Positions 18,063-26,793 of a stretch of DNA of 55,341 nt are shown here, piece by piece. Positions within the stretch are counted from its first letter, which is position 1. The number at the start of each line of letters is the position of its first letter. A program made the translations under genes and the position numbers. The stretch spans positions 1-55,341 of IMG/VR virus record IMGVR_UViG_3300033146_002149. One strand, given 5' to 3'. The stretch is from a virus. Under the pieces are notes generated by a model that made no database searches, was not told the origin of the DNA, and was given only the letters and a program-made list of their open reading frames with translations.

Positions 18063-20254
18063 TATATTTCCACCCCTATTTCAGTTGTTGTTTCTATTTG
18101 CTTAAAAAACGCACGATGATAAAGACCATCATCACCAACTAAATAAGCATCTCCAGTATCCAAAACTGTAAATAATTTGTTTGTGTTTGAATCTTTATAT
18201 ATTACACAGCCTGTTTTTACTATTTTTGCTTGCCCAACTTGTTCTGATGACCTACAAGTACCTTTTAATAATAATGATTTCCACGTATGATCATATGGGA
18301 ACTCAGTATCGATTGCAGCTAATGTTTTTGGGTGCCCTTCATTTATTTCTTTATCTAAATCATGATCAATCACACAAGATAACAATAAGCCAGAATCAGG
18401 CACAGCTTCTTGTACGTATGTATATTGATTGGTTTTTGTGGTTATGTTGCCATAAATATCAAAAACACCACCAACGAAAGCATAATCATACATGCCAAGT
18501 GGTTCACACATATCACCTATACCAGCCGCAGTGGCTTGAACTGGAAAACTATTTATTGGACGAGTACCTTTAGAAAAAGAATCTGTGAAAACATCTAACA
18601 TTGAGGTAAAGCCTCTTGCCCCTTTATTATATTCTAACGTACTGACTCCATACTCACCAAGAACATAAATATCTTGTTTGTTCAAGCGAATTTTAGTTGT
18701 TACATCTACAGACCAAAACTCAACGCCATGCTCAGTATAATAATCTTCAAAATCCAAAAAGGCTGGTCGTATTGCTTGAAACACAGGCACATCTGTAAAA
18801 GTCGCACTTCCCCAAATAAGATCCATAGTAATTTGTTCGGAAAGTTGTCCAGTAGCAAGATAACACATTGAGTGGCAATATTTTTCTACCCATAAAATAG
18901 GGTTGCCAGTATAAAGATTTTGCGTAAGATAAGTATCAATCACCCTATCCCAAATAAAAAACAACTCTTTACTTATCGGATTCCAGATTGCTGTTTTAAT
19001 ATTAAGGTCTGTATCACCTGAGTTATTTGACAAAGTTAGAAGTGTTGATGTCACATGCCCAGTTAAATCAATTATATCTTCATAATATTGATTTTCATCA
19101 TAATTAAGTAAGCCCCATGAAGCATAATGTTTTTGCGTCTTTTCTTTAAAACCATAACCTAATAAGCGAATATGTAGTTTTGGTTTATTTAAATAAGACC
19201 AAATAGAGCCAAATTCTTTGCTTAGACTTTTTTCCCACTGAAGACTGATGTTTTTATTTGTTATGTTAATTATCCACTGAGAAACCCTTGCTTCTTGTTC
19301 TGATAAAAGGCCTATATAATAAATTATTTCTTTACTTACTGGATCTTCTGTTCCCCAAATATCAAAGCCCATATGAGTATCTGTAGTAGTTCCAAAAGCA
19401 GTACATATACCTAAAGAACACACCTCTCTTGTGAATCCTTCCGAAGGATAAGTATTTCCAGAGCCTTCCCATTGAAAAATACCATCTTTATAGGAAAGAG
19501 AGACAACCCATTTTAATGGAACTATAGGATATAGCGGAGGCTCAAAAGTATAGGCAGTTAAAATAAAATCATCATATGTTTTTGACCATACGTTTCGATA
19601 AGTTGGAGCATCTTTACAGGAGACATTTGATAATGGTGACAAATCATAAGGTGAAGCAAAACTAATAGAGCTAAACTTGTTTTCGTTTTCAGCACCTAAC
19701 AAAGAACTAAATACCTCAACATTATTATAAAGTCTATCATAAAAACGACTTTGACACTCTTCAACAACTCCTTTACCACCACTATCTTCACCCTCAATAA
19801 GAACTCCACTAGACCAACACTTTACAAATGACCCGAATAGTTTAGTTTCATTTCGGTAAGTAAAAAGCCCCGATCCATCATCACCAGCATCCCCACAAAA
19901 CACAGCTTCAGAATCATTAAATTCAGTAATAAAATCTTCATTATAATGGAATTTAATCCATTCCTCTGCATTACCATAAATGATAACAAGAAGGTTTTTC
20001 TTTATGGTCATAATATTTGATTCTTCTGCTTGAATAGTTATAGGAACAAAGATTTCTATCGACTTAATATTATAGTTTTTACTGCAAAGGATAACACTAC
20101 CGTCAGGCATAGAAAGCCGTCTTGACGCTTGCTTCAAATTTTGGAACTGCATACTATTTTCAAGAATATTCATCTGGCTTTTTGCAAACCCTAAAGCATT
20201 AATAGCCTGCCTTTTATTACCTAAAAACTTTACTCCTATGGGATAATTAAACAT
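18062..20254 (-). CDS. Large virion-region protein, 730 aa, unknown function
   Basis: Opens with MFNYPIGVKFLG and a helical stretch (about 12-50), followed by a long beta-rich region with many aromatic residues (repeated W, Y and F) and scattered cysteines. It resembles the large beta-rich phage tail proteins that assemble around the nozzle, but no specific family is recognised. Segments such as KQDIYVLGEYGVSTLEYNKG and AYLVGDDGLYHRAFF look propeller-like. It overlaps its neighbours on both sides by one base (stop/start TAATG), so 18062-20721 forms a tight translational unit with the 155- and 649-residue products. Confidence 0.65.
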   Translation of the reverse strand: MFNYPIGVKFLGNKRQAINALGFAKSQMNILENSMQFQNLKQASRRLSMPDGSVILCSKNYNIKSIEIFVPITIQAEESNIMTIKKNLLVIIYGNAEEWIKFHYNEDFITEFNDSEAVFCGDAGDDGSGLFTYRNETKLFGSFVKCWSSGVLIEGEDSGGKGVVEECQSRFYDRLYNNVEVFSSLLGAENENKFSSISFASPYDLSPLSNVSCKDAPTYRNVWSKTYDDFILTAYTFEPPLYPIVPLKWVVSLSYKDGIFQWEGSGNTYPSEGFTREVCSLGICTAFGTTTDTHMGFDIWGTEDPVSKEIIYYIGLLSEQEARVSQWIINITNKNISLQWEKSLSKEFGSIWSYLNKPKLHIRLLGYGFKEKTQKHYASWGLLNYDENQYYEDIIDLTGHVTSTLLTLSNNSGDTDLNIKTAIWNPISKELFFIWDRVIDTYLTQNLYTGNPILWVEKYCHSMCYLATGQLSEQITMDLIWGSATFTDVPVFQAIRPAFLDFEDYYTEHGVEFWSVDVTTKIRLNKQDIYVLGEYGVSTLEYNKGARGFTSMLDVFTDSFSKGTRPINSFPVQATAAGIGDMCEPLGMYDYAFVGGVFDIYGNITTKTNQYTYVQEAVPDSGLLLSCVIDHDLDKEINEGHPKTLAAIDTEFPYDHTWKSLLLKGTCRSSEQVGQAKIVKTGCVIYKDSNTNKLFTVLDTGDAYLVGDDGLYHRAFFKQIETTTEIGVEI

Positions 20255-20721
20255 CAGTGAAACCTATTTCTAATAATTGGCAAGATTCTTATTTCATCAA
20301 TAGAAAAGTCCGATCCAGATGTGCCGTTAGAAATTTTAAACGTCCAAAATCTGCCGTACAAAACCCGACTTATTGGGATACGAATATCTTGTTGCCCAAC
20401 AGTAGAAATAGCAATAGGATATGATATTGCAGTAACCTTTTCAGTATTAATATCAACTTGTAAATTTCCAGTAGCTTCCAGAGACAAATATAAATAACGT
20501 AATCTTTTATCATTCCCTTGACCGAAATCCATTGTAGCAGTCACAAAGTAAGCAGAAATAACTGTTGAAGTTAAATCTGTATTTCCTGTAATTTTTAGCA
20601 AACCCTCTTCGGATGATGCAAAATACTTCCCATGAGCTTTAGTCAGAGAATTAATACTGACCCCACGGTATTGCGTAGTGGCGTTGTTGCTTTTTAAATT
20701 AGTATTAAGAATTAATGTCAT
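20254..20721 (-). CDS. Small beta-rich tail protein, 155 aa
   Basis: Complete frame overlapping the upstream 441-residue gene by four bases (ATGA) and the downstream 730-residue gene by one. The sequence has alternating strands: TVISAYFVTATMDFGQGNDKRLRYLYLSLEA cut at its middle by a GN loop, then a C-terminal WTFKISNGTSGSDFSIDEIRILPI that looks like a jelly roll or immunoglobulin-like strand pair. No cysteine, membrane segment or catalytic motif is seen. The gene is embedded in the tail gene run between two beta-rich proteins, so it is probably a small tail or virion-surface component. I cannot name the family. Confidence 0.65.
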   Translation of the reverse strand: MTLILNTNLKSNNATTQYRGVSINSLTKAHGKYFASSEEGLLKITGNTDLTSTVISAYFVTATMDFGQGNDKRLRYLYLSLEATGNLQVDINTEKVTAISYPIAISTVGQQDIRIPISRVLYGRFWTFKISNGTSGSDFSIDEIRILPIIRNRFH

Positions 20722-22043
20722 CTGATAGCCTCTCTTATATGATGCAATGCACTATCTATAAAATTGAAGCTATTATTTTCTATTTGGATTAGGGGAAGAG
20801 AGCATAAGAGTTGACTTAAAATTGAGGCATCACCTTCCAGGGAACAAATTAATCCAGCAGAAGTAAAATCAATATTACCAATATTCCCTACATCACCAAG
20901 CGAACTAAAAACAAGTTGTTCTTTTGAAAAAATAAGCTCACCAACAATAGCAGGATTGGCAGATATATTGACTGAAAACATTGGAAAAAGACTATCAAAA
21001 TTTGATAAAAAACAACCATTTGAAATAAAACTTGACTCAATAATTGGAAGGTTGATGTCAATAGAAGCTTGGCTAGAGCACCCCAAAGAAGTTCCATCAA
21101 ACAACATCATTGGGATAAAGATGTTTGCAACTGCTCCAGCAAAAGACTCCACCAACAGAGTTGAAAGATCAAAAGTTAAAGATGCTATTCGGCTGCTATT
21201 ACCTGAAAAAACAAAATCAATTACGGGAAGTTCAAAAGCAATTCTATTGTAGCCATTCATAGTGGCTGTAAAAACAGGAAGTTTAAAATCAAAATCTATC
21301 TTGTTCGCTGTCAATGACCCAGAAATTGCTATTGCTGGAAAAGAAGCTTCTATGTCAGCATATCGAGGAGCAAATGATGCTGACATAGAAACTGTTTTCA
21401 TTGGTAAATCAAGAAAAATACCAAGCGGCCAACTGGTTGCTTCTATAGAAGATTCTAAGGATGGGAAGCTTGGCATGATTGCAGCATTACCTAACCAACC
21501 GACTGACTCCACTTGCATTAAAGGTAAGGAAAGGTCTATGCTAGGAAAAACTAAAGTGACTGTTTGATCATCTTCTGTATCTGTAGCTACATGCGCATTT
21601 ATTTGACTAGCAAAGATATAGGCAGAAGATGCTACAGGATCATTATATATTGTGCTTGTAATGGATTCTGATGAATATTGGACTGTAAAGTTCTTGATTC
21701 CATAAGTTATGTTACTGCCAGAACCATGATAATTATTAATAACAATACTTGAGAAAGTTTGTTCTGTATCAAAAACAATAGTTATTCTTACATTCACTGA
21801 ATCCAGTGCCAGCCAAACAGTATTAATTGCTGTACCTGTTTTTGATAGAGAAGTATCAAAAGCTCTTTCTCCTTCAGCCCAAGTATATGGAGAAGCCTCA
21901 GCATATGTCATAGAATTAGCGCTTGAGATAGATAACTTTGAAGCACCATTATAAAACTCAATTGATCTAACGCCTAAATATGCTGAATAACCCCAATTGT
22001 CTTCTATATCAAAAACAACAGACTTTGCAGTTACAGTAGTCAT
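20718..22043 (-). CDS. Virion protein with discoidin-like start and LP-motif repeats
   Basis: 441 residues. The first 150 (VRSIEFYNGASKL, TWAEGERAFDTSL, TVWLALDSVNVRITIVFD, IVINNYHG) resemble a small carbohydrate-binding F5/8C-type jelly roll. Residues about 165-420 are irregular tandem units of roughly 25-30 residues around a hydrophobic core, for example FPAIAISGSL, LPVFTATMNG, LPVIDFVFSGN, LPIIESSFISNG and FPMFSVNISANP. Similar repeats with LPAL-type cores occur in some phage structural proteins. A surface-binding or fibrous role is inferred. The gene overlaps the next gene by four bases and lies 10 bases below the 240-residue gene. Confidence 0.65.
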   Translation of the reverse strand: MTTVTAKSVVFDIEDNWGYSAYLGVRSIEFYNGASKLSISSANSMTYAEASPYTWAEGERAFDTSLSKTGTAINTVWLALDSVNVRITIVFDTEQTFSSIVINNYHGSGSNITYGIKNFTVQYSSESITSTIYNDPVASSAYIFASQINAHVATDTEDDQTVTLVFPSIDLSLPLMQVESVGWLGNAAIMPSFPSLESSIEATSWPLGIFLDLPMKTVSMSASFAPRYADIEASFPAIAISGSLTANKIDFDFKLPVFTATMNGYNRIAFELPVIDFVFSGNSSRIASLTFDLSTLLVESFAGAVANIFIPMMLFDGTSLGCSSQASIDINLPIIESSFISNGCFLSNFDSLFPMFSVNISANPAIVGELIFSKEQLVFSSLGDVGNIGNIDFTSAGLICSLEGDASILSQLLCSLPLIQIENNSFNFIDSALHHIREAIR

Positions 22044-22053
22044 CTAAATACCC

Positions 22054-22776
22054 TTAACTTGCAGGTTGAGTGATGCTTACTGTGTCGATAGTCACTGTGC
22101 CCCCGGAAGTAATTGCTGTATTGCTTATGTTAAGAGCTGCCCCTGAAGTGGCAATATTACCATCAAATCTAATACCTGTAGTTGATGCTCCAGTAGATAA
22201 TGAGTTATCATAAAAGCGGAACCAGCCTGCTGTGCCTGTAGTGCCTGCTACACCAGACCAAACTTCTCCGGTTTCAGTAGCAAGCACACCAGAAGAAACA
22301 TTACCCATAAGCAAACCGTTTGTGTCAGTTCCAGCAACAAAGGCTCCTGAGCTTTGGGTGATCTCAACAAGGGCTGTAGATCCTTCAGTTGTATCTGCAT
22401 CAGTTGGCATTGATCCCGCGAAGATGCGAAGAACACCATAGCGAAACAAGTCAGCTAGAGAACCACCTCTTGCAGATGCAAGGACAACCGGATCACCAGC
22501 AGCCTCAGTTGAGGTAGCACCAAGAGCAATTTCAATAGCTCCAGCAGCAACAGCCAATATCTCAGCAGTAAAAGTATTACTCGTTGAGCCTGTAACCGTT
22601 ATTTTGTCACCAACTGAGAAACCAAGCAAACCATCTCCAGAATCCAATATCTCATCATTACCTCCGGTTCCTGTACCTGAGCCAAATGAAATTGTAGTCG
22701 CTGTTAACTGATATTGTGCTACTGCTTTCTGATCAAGCATTGCATTTCGTAGACCCGTACTAAGTCGAACTGTCAT
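22054..22776 (-). CDS. Phage structural protein, 240 aa, G/T/S-rich
   Basis: Opens with MTVRLSTGLRNAMLDQ, a start seen in short-tailed-phage structural proteins. It continues with repeated small-residue segments (FGSGTGTGGNDEILDSGD, FSVGDKITVTGSTSNTFTAEIL) that suggest a beta-sandwich or immunoglobulin-like fold, then FRFYDNSLSTGASTTGIRFDGNIA. No cysteine or membrane segment is present. Just upstream, at about 22783-22805, is a run of alternating AT that lies between this gene and the nozzle-like gene. It is probably a tail or head-surface protein, and the exact role is unknown. Confidence 0.7.
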   Translation of the reverse strand: MTVRLSTGLRNAMLDQKAVAQYQLTATTISFGSGTGTGGNDEILDSGDGLLGFSVGDKITVTGSTSNTFTAEILAVAAGAIEIALGATSTEAAGDPVVLASARGGSLADLFRYGVLRIFAGSMPTDADTTEGSTALVEITQSSGAFVAGTDTNGLLMGNVSSGVLATETGEVWSGVAGTTGTAGWFRFYDNSLSTGASTTGIRFDGNIATSGAALNISNTAITSGGTVTIDTVSITQPAS

Positions 22777-22811
22777 GATATTACCCCCATATATATATAT
22801 ATATTTTTTTA

Positions 22812-23729
22812 TTAATTCATTCCATGGATGAACTCATATCCGATCAATGCACCAAAACCAGTTGAAACATTCTCAGGATAAACAATCTTTGTTTTTGTTA
22901 AATTGATAATACTGCCACTTGGCGTCCCAAGTATTGCTCCCTCAGTACTTGCCCATAAGGCACAAAGCCCAGGATCATATCCGATATCTCCGCCGTCTAC
23001 ATATTCGATTGCATCTGACCATTCTACCGCCGGGAAACTTGCAACCTTATGCAAAGTGAAGTCTTCGGGGGATAGTCCAGAAAGGAAATAAGTATTACGG
23101 CCACTTGATATATAAAGCCCACCATCAACAGGCTTGATCATCCTAATGCCAGTGTTGAACTGAACGAATGAATCAGCCAGGTTGAACAGATCAAACCTGA
23201 AGAGTTCAGACCACCATAATACCTTACCGACCGAGGCAAACATTCTTCCTGAATGAATCTGTAAATGAGTCATTGACTCAGGAATTGTGAAATTGCGGTT
23301 TGTTTCTGGGCCATGATATGTTCCAACATCCCACGCTCCGGAAGAACCGGATGTTATGATTCCCCTATCAATGCCGTTACTGTAATAGGTTTTGTCCCCA
23401 TGTTGTGCCCATGACATCTTATGGCCACTTGTTAAACCAGATCGTAGCCCTGACAAAGAACCATCCGCAGCAACTTGCATAATTGCATCGTCAGTTGCCC
23501 TAGTCTGAATAACAAAGCAATCCTCGGTATTGCAAAAAAGACTATGAAAGGAACCAGCTTGAAGTAAGGAAAATCCCGGTCTTCGTGACGGTCTGTTATA
23601 TTGATCAATCCTCATGTTGACTATTTCAGCAACATCGTTTATGCCAGCTTCGGTCATTGGAATACGGGCAGGATCAGCAACAATATTTAAACCTGAAGTA
23701 CCTCTAAATATGGTGATAGGATCAGTCAT
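22812..23729 (-). CDS. Nozzle/stabilisation-type tail protein
   Basis: 305 residues. It begins MTDPITIFRGTSGLNIVADPARI and carries propeller-like segments: SWAQHGDKTYYSNGIDRGII, HSGRMFASVGKVLWWSEL, LYISSGRNTYFLSGLSPEDF and DPGLCALWASTEGAILG. This style matches tail tubular B/nozzle or stabilisation proteins of short-tailed phages, which extend the portal-adaptor channel toward the tail tip. It is shorter than T7 gp12 (about 790 residues), so a smaller relative is more likely. Ten bases separate it from the adaptor gene upstream, the expected order. No membrane segment is visible. Confidence 0.65.
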   Translation of the reverse strand: MTDPITIFRGTSGLNIVADPARIPMTEAGINDVAEIVNMRIDQYNRPSRRPGFSLLQAGSFHSLFCNTEDCFVIQTRATDDAIMQVAADGSLSGLRSGLTSGHKMSWAQHGDKTYYSNGIDRGIITSGSSGAWDVGTYHGPETNRNFTIPESMTHLQIHSGRMFASVGKVLWWSELFRFDLFNLADSFVQFNTGIRMIKPVDGGLYISSGRNTYFLSGLSPEDFTLHKVASFPAVEWSDAIEYVDGGDIGYDPGLCALWASTEGAILGTPSGSIINLTKTKIVYPENVSTGFGALIGYEFIHGMN

Positions 23730-23738
23730 TATAATACC

Positions 23739-24392
23739 TTAATCAGATAGAAGATTAACAATTTTATTTTCATATGGAATTGTTAATTCAAGATTTTTTA
23801 AGGCAAGGTAAAAACTATTCATATACCTCTGCGTATTGACACCAACGCCTTCAATGCCATCCTCGATTAATTCGAATATTCGCCAGCAAGCATGGTTCAG
23901 CAATAATGATCGTTGAAGCTGAATTGGTATGCCATCAGGTTCGTCTTCATCATCTTCCATTTCTACAGGTAAACGATAATAATGAATAGTTAAATCAGTA
24001 GCAACCGTAGGGATTCCTTGATAATACAATAAATTACCAAACTCAATGCATTCTGAAATTGTCCCGATTCGATCAAGATTTGGATATGTTGAGGTAAAAG
24101 AATTGAAAGATTCTGCAAGGATTAACTCATAACCTTCGGATGAAGCAACTAATTGTAAGTTTCTCTGAAAATCTGTAGGCATACTAAGATAGGGAGTAGC
24201 AAGAACTGTAGTCACCGTACCGATGGTTAAAAGTCCAGGTAATGGTGGAGTAATCCAATCACCTAAAGCAGACTGCATTCCACCAGCCACCTCAAGCTGA
24301 GCTTGATTCAAGTACGTACCTATCATTTCTTCAGTAAAGAAATCATCTTGAATAATATTCTGTACTGCTGAAATAAGATCTGAGAAGGGCAT
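23739..24392 (-). CDS. Head-tail adaptor protein
   Basis: 217 residues. It opens with a short helix (FSDLISAVQNIIQDDFFTEEMIGTYLNQAQLEVAGGM, read in two pieces) typical of portal-adaptor proteins, then LPTDFQRNLQLV-type text (here MPTDFQRNLQLVASSEGYELILAES). An aromatic YRLP loop follows and a helical end (LQRSLLLNHACWRIFELIEDG). Such proteins bind the portal ring below the capsid and receive the nozzle. The stop/start overlap by one base with the zinc-finger gene and the position after the capsid gene fit this. It is a functional counterpart of gp4 of P22 or gp11 of T7 by position. Sequence-level identity is unverified. Confidence 0.65.
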   Translation of the reverse strand: MPFSDLISAVQNIIQDDFFTEEMIGTYLNQAQLEVAGGMQSALGDWITPPLPGLLTIGTVTTVLATPYLSMPTDFQRNLQLVASSEGYELILAESFNSFTSTYPNLDRIGTISECIEFGNLLYYQGIPTVATDLTIHYYRLPVEMEDDEDEPDGIPIQLQRSLLLNHACWRIFELIEDGIEGVGVNTQRYMNSFYLALKNLELTIPYENKIVNLLSD

Positions 24393-24667
24393 TATAAATC
24401 ATCTCCAGTCACAGGGGTTGTTAGGAAGTAACCATCGTTAGGTGCTTCAGTACCAGTTAAGAAGTTCAATGATTCTTCTTTCCTTAGCACTGGGACAGAC
24501 TGCTTCTCACCTTTTGGCTTAGGTGGAGTAAATTGTTCATGCTTAGGTTCCCAGCAATTAGCAGAGCATACAAACCAATTATCCCAAGTCATGCGGCATT
24601 CTGAGGCATAAAACTGAAAGCCACAGCGATCACAAATTACTTGATAATCACCAGGAATATAAGGCAT
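24392..24667 (-). CDS. Small zinc-finger protein of the head-tail region
   Basis: 91 residues. Cysteines at 12 and 15 (CDRC), then 24, 34 and 38 (CSANC), fit a CxxC...CxxxC zinc ribbon in the first 40 residues, followed by WEPKHEQF and a proline/charged tail. Very similar short proteins with CDRCGFxxxASE, a W-rich core and WEPRHPQ are frequent next to the adaptor gene in short-tailed phages. The SD GGAGA precedes the ATG at 24667. The role is not established. It could be a minor structural or assembly protein. Confidence 0.7.
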   Translation of the reverse strand: MPYIPGDYQVICDRCGFQFYASECRMTWDNWFVCSANCWEPKHEQFTPPKPKGEKQSVPVLRKEESLNFLTGTEAPNDGYFLTTPVTGDDL

Positions 24668-24770
24668 GAAAAATCTCCTACTTAATCATGATACGTACAT
24701 ACGGCAGAGTTAAGATAGCAGCAAAAACAATTGATTGCTTCTGCTGCTAGGTATTAAATTACTCGAGGCC

Positions 24771-24784
24771 GTTCATTTTTGAAC
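24771..24784. repeat. Intergenic palindrome GTTCA-N4-TGAAC, copy 1
   Basis: GTTCATTTTTGAAC lies 12 bases past the stop of the major capsid gene (24797) and upstream of the zinc-finger gene. It is one of four perfect copies of GTTCA-N4-TGAAC in this window (others at 33297, 39161 and 45233). No T-run follows in the leftward direction, so it is not clearly an intrinsic terminator. A processing site, attenuator or operator is possible. Confidence 0.6.
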
Positions 24785-24796
24785 ACCAAGTCGTTA

Positions 24797-25717
24797 TCAG
24801 GCACCAGGAGAACCAAAAATGCCTCTTGGATCTGACCAACCAAATGATCCTCTGAAAGTTGCTTTAAACTTAGCATTTTCAGTATCAAAATCATTCTCAG
24901 TGCCAAACGCATCTGCCCTTCTTTCCATATACTTCAGGCCGTCAGGACAATTGGTCTTAATAAACCAGGCATCATCATCAGTAAGATAATGATTTACTGT
25001 AGTTCCTTTTGGAAACTTTTTAGACGCCTTAAGAGCATTAATATCATTGTTGGCTGTACCAGACTGTCCAATTGATTCCAAGATCCGGAAGGCATCAAAC
25101 TCCAAAGATTGAGGAATGATCAACTGCTGCGGCATAATAGCTATTGTGAGACCACGATCAGTTTTGAATCCAGCGATATCGATACATGCCTGCTCTAGAG
25201 CAGCTTCACTCAGATCAGCAGCTGTAGTAAGTTCGTTCCGCCAAATACCACCAGATTTGTTCGGATGATCAAGAGCACAAAGCTCTTTGTTATCAGAATT
25301 AGCTCCCATGGTGTAAGAACTATTGAACGCCCTATTAAGTACGTTAGCACCGATGATTTCTTTTGTCTGCCGGATTGAGAAGGCCAACGCATTTGCCCGA
25401 CGCAAAGAAACAGTAACAGCTATGCCGTCTTCATACATTTCCCTGGTGATAATGAATCCCAGGCCGTATGTAATGTGGGTATATCGAGATACAAAACCCT
25501 GCTCTTGATCGTCATAAGCGATGCCGGCACCCTCAGTTTTTACGGCAGCCAGCCCCATACCGGTAACACCAACTTCCTCTTCAAACGCTCTGGTGGAACC
25601 CATCTTTTCGAAGATATCCAGATATTCAATTGGATACTCTTTGTACTTTTGACCGAACCAGGTTTTTACGCCAGGTACCAAGTCTTTTGCAAAATTTGCA
25701 GTTGTAATAACACCCAT
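24797..25717 (-). CDS. Major capsid protein
   Basis: 306 residues starting MGVITTANFAKDLVPGVKTWFG, with AAGGAG-type SD before the ATG at 25717. It contains a conserved-looking core (YDDQEQGFVSRYTHITYGLGF, read here in two pieces, and IITREMYEDG), NRAFNSSYTMGANSDN and a C-terminal WFIKTNCPDGLKYMERR strand. The size and motif style fit the HK97-fold capsid proteins of short-tailed phages, resembling the Mu gpT group. It lies after scaffold and decoration genes, as usual in this module. The capsid-fold assignment rests on position and text similarity only, but this is the best candidate for the shell protein. Confidence 0.85.
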   Translation of the reverse strand: MGVITTANFAKDLVPGVKTWFGQKYKEYPIEYLDIFEKMGSTRAFEEEVGVTGMGLAAVKTEGAGIAYDDQEQGFVSRYTHITYGLGFIITREMYEDGIAVTVSLRRANALAFSIRQTKEIIGANVLNRAFNSSYTMGANSDNKELCALDHPNKSGGIWRNELTTAADLSEAALEQACIDIAGFKTDRGLTIAIMPQQLIIPQSLEFDAFRILESIGQSGTANNDINALKASKKFPKGTTVNHYLTDDDAWFIKTNCPDGLKYMERRADAFGTENDFDTENAKFKATFRGSFGWSDPRGIFGSPGA

Positions 25718-25769
25718 GGTAAATCTCCTTAAAGTATAAACACTACATAATGCTTATACGAATCAATTT

Positions 25770-26357
25770 TTAAACGTCAGTAGCGACAAGCATTTCATGC
25801 TCTACAAAGAGGACTTCCCATTTACAATGAGTGCCAATTGCATTATCAACCCGATCTACAATTCTGAGAATTTTGCACTGCCCCAAAGCTGTTGCGGTAT
25901 CACTGGAGTCAAGCTCCATTGCTGATTTGCCCGTCACAGTGTTTCCAGCCCCAACAGCGATGTCAGTAGACAAACCTACCATAGCAACGCCGATATCGTT
26001 ACCTACACTGTCTTCTTGGACTTCAAAAATAACGAAAGGATCATCAACTACCAGGCAATACATTGCAGTTGAAGCCGCCCGATGATTCATGACCAAATTA
26101 TCTGGATTAATCAGACAAGATGGATCTGTTCCGAAGCCGATAATGACTCCTCTAATGAGATCAGTAGCCGCAGCTTGGGCAACTGTAGGGTATTTTCCAG
26201 TGACATCAGCAGATCCAGCAGATTTAACTGCATCTCCAACAAACATTGCCACAGCATCAGTTGATGGAATATAATATACATTGGCTTTGCCAGACCAAGG
26301 AACGCCTAGCAAATGTTTGACCGGCTTAAATCCGGAAGGAATATCAGAGTTTGCCAT
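25770..26357 (-). CDS. Capsid decoration/stabilisation-like protein
   Basis: 195 residues opening MANSDIPSGFKPVKHLLG. Motifs YYIPSTDAVAMFVGDAVKSAG and IIGFGTDPSCL, with a beta-rich body, are typical of the small decoration-type proteins found just before the capsid gene in many short-tailed phages. The position between the 132-residue gene and the major capsid gene supports this. No membrane segment or enzyme motif is visible. The exact capsid location (outer decoration or cement) is inferred. Confidence 0.7.
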   Translation of the reverse strand: MANSDIPSGFKPVKHLLGVPWSGKANVYYIPSTDAVAMFVGDAVKSAGSADVTGKYPTVAQAAATDLIRGVIIGFGTDPSCLINPDNLVMNHRAASTAMYCLVVDDPFVIFEVQEDSVGNDIGVAMVGLSTDIAVGAGNTVTGKSAMELDSSDTATALGQCKILRIVDRVDNAIGTHCKWEVLFVEHEMLVATDV

Positions 26358-26392
26358 AATTCATACCTCATTATAACTATAAAATATTAAGA

Positions 26393-26791
26393 TTAAGAAA
26401 TATTTACGCTTCCAGTTAAGCCATCTTTACCAGGGGACTTGGAATTACGCTTGATTTCAGATTCAACCGAAGTAATTTTATTCTGTTTTACCATCATGTC
26501 TTCTTCATAAATGGCTTCTGGAACCTCCATTAGAACTGCCCTTTGATTTTGACTCACAACTGGGTTAGTAATGCTGCCGATTGAATTAGCTCTCCCGAGT
26601 TTAGTGTCTCCAACAGGGATGTTTTCATCAACTACTGCCCAACCAGCTTCTTTGAATTGCTGCACACGATCGGCAATATCATTAACGAATCGACGTTTGA
26701 AGCCTTTTTTACCCGGAGCGGTTAGTATGTTTCTTGTTCCGAGTGGAATACGTTTTCTACTTACTTCCTTCATTTCTTTAGCTTCTATCAT
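26393..26791 (-). CDS. Conserved-style small head protein, 132 aa, unknown function
   Basis: Basic start (MKEVSRKRIPLGTRNILTAPGKKGFKRRFVND, given in part: RKRIPLGTRNILTAPG), then DRVQQFKEAGWAVVD and LMEVPEAIYEED, finishing with a lysine-rich tail. Proteins with the same layout occur between scaffold and capsid genes in related short-tailed phages. The gene follows the scaffold stop by two bases. Possible assembly or scaffold-related role. No catalytic motif is recognisable. Confidence 0.65.
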   Translation of the reverse strand: MIEAKEMKEVSRKRIPLGTRNILTAPGKKGFKRRFVNDIADRVQQFKEAGWAVVDENIPVGDTKLGRANSIGSITNPVVSQNQRAVLMEVPEAIYEEDMMVKQNKITSVESEIKRNSKSPGKDGLTGSVNIS

Positions 26792-26793
26792 AA

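Noticed and set aside
22783-22805. Alternating AT run between the 22054 and 22812 genes
   Set aside because: Short low-complexity spacer; no sign of a repeat or promoter function beyond composition.
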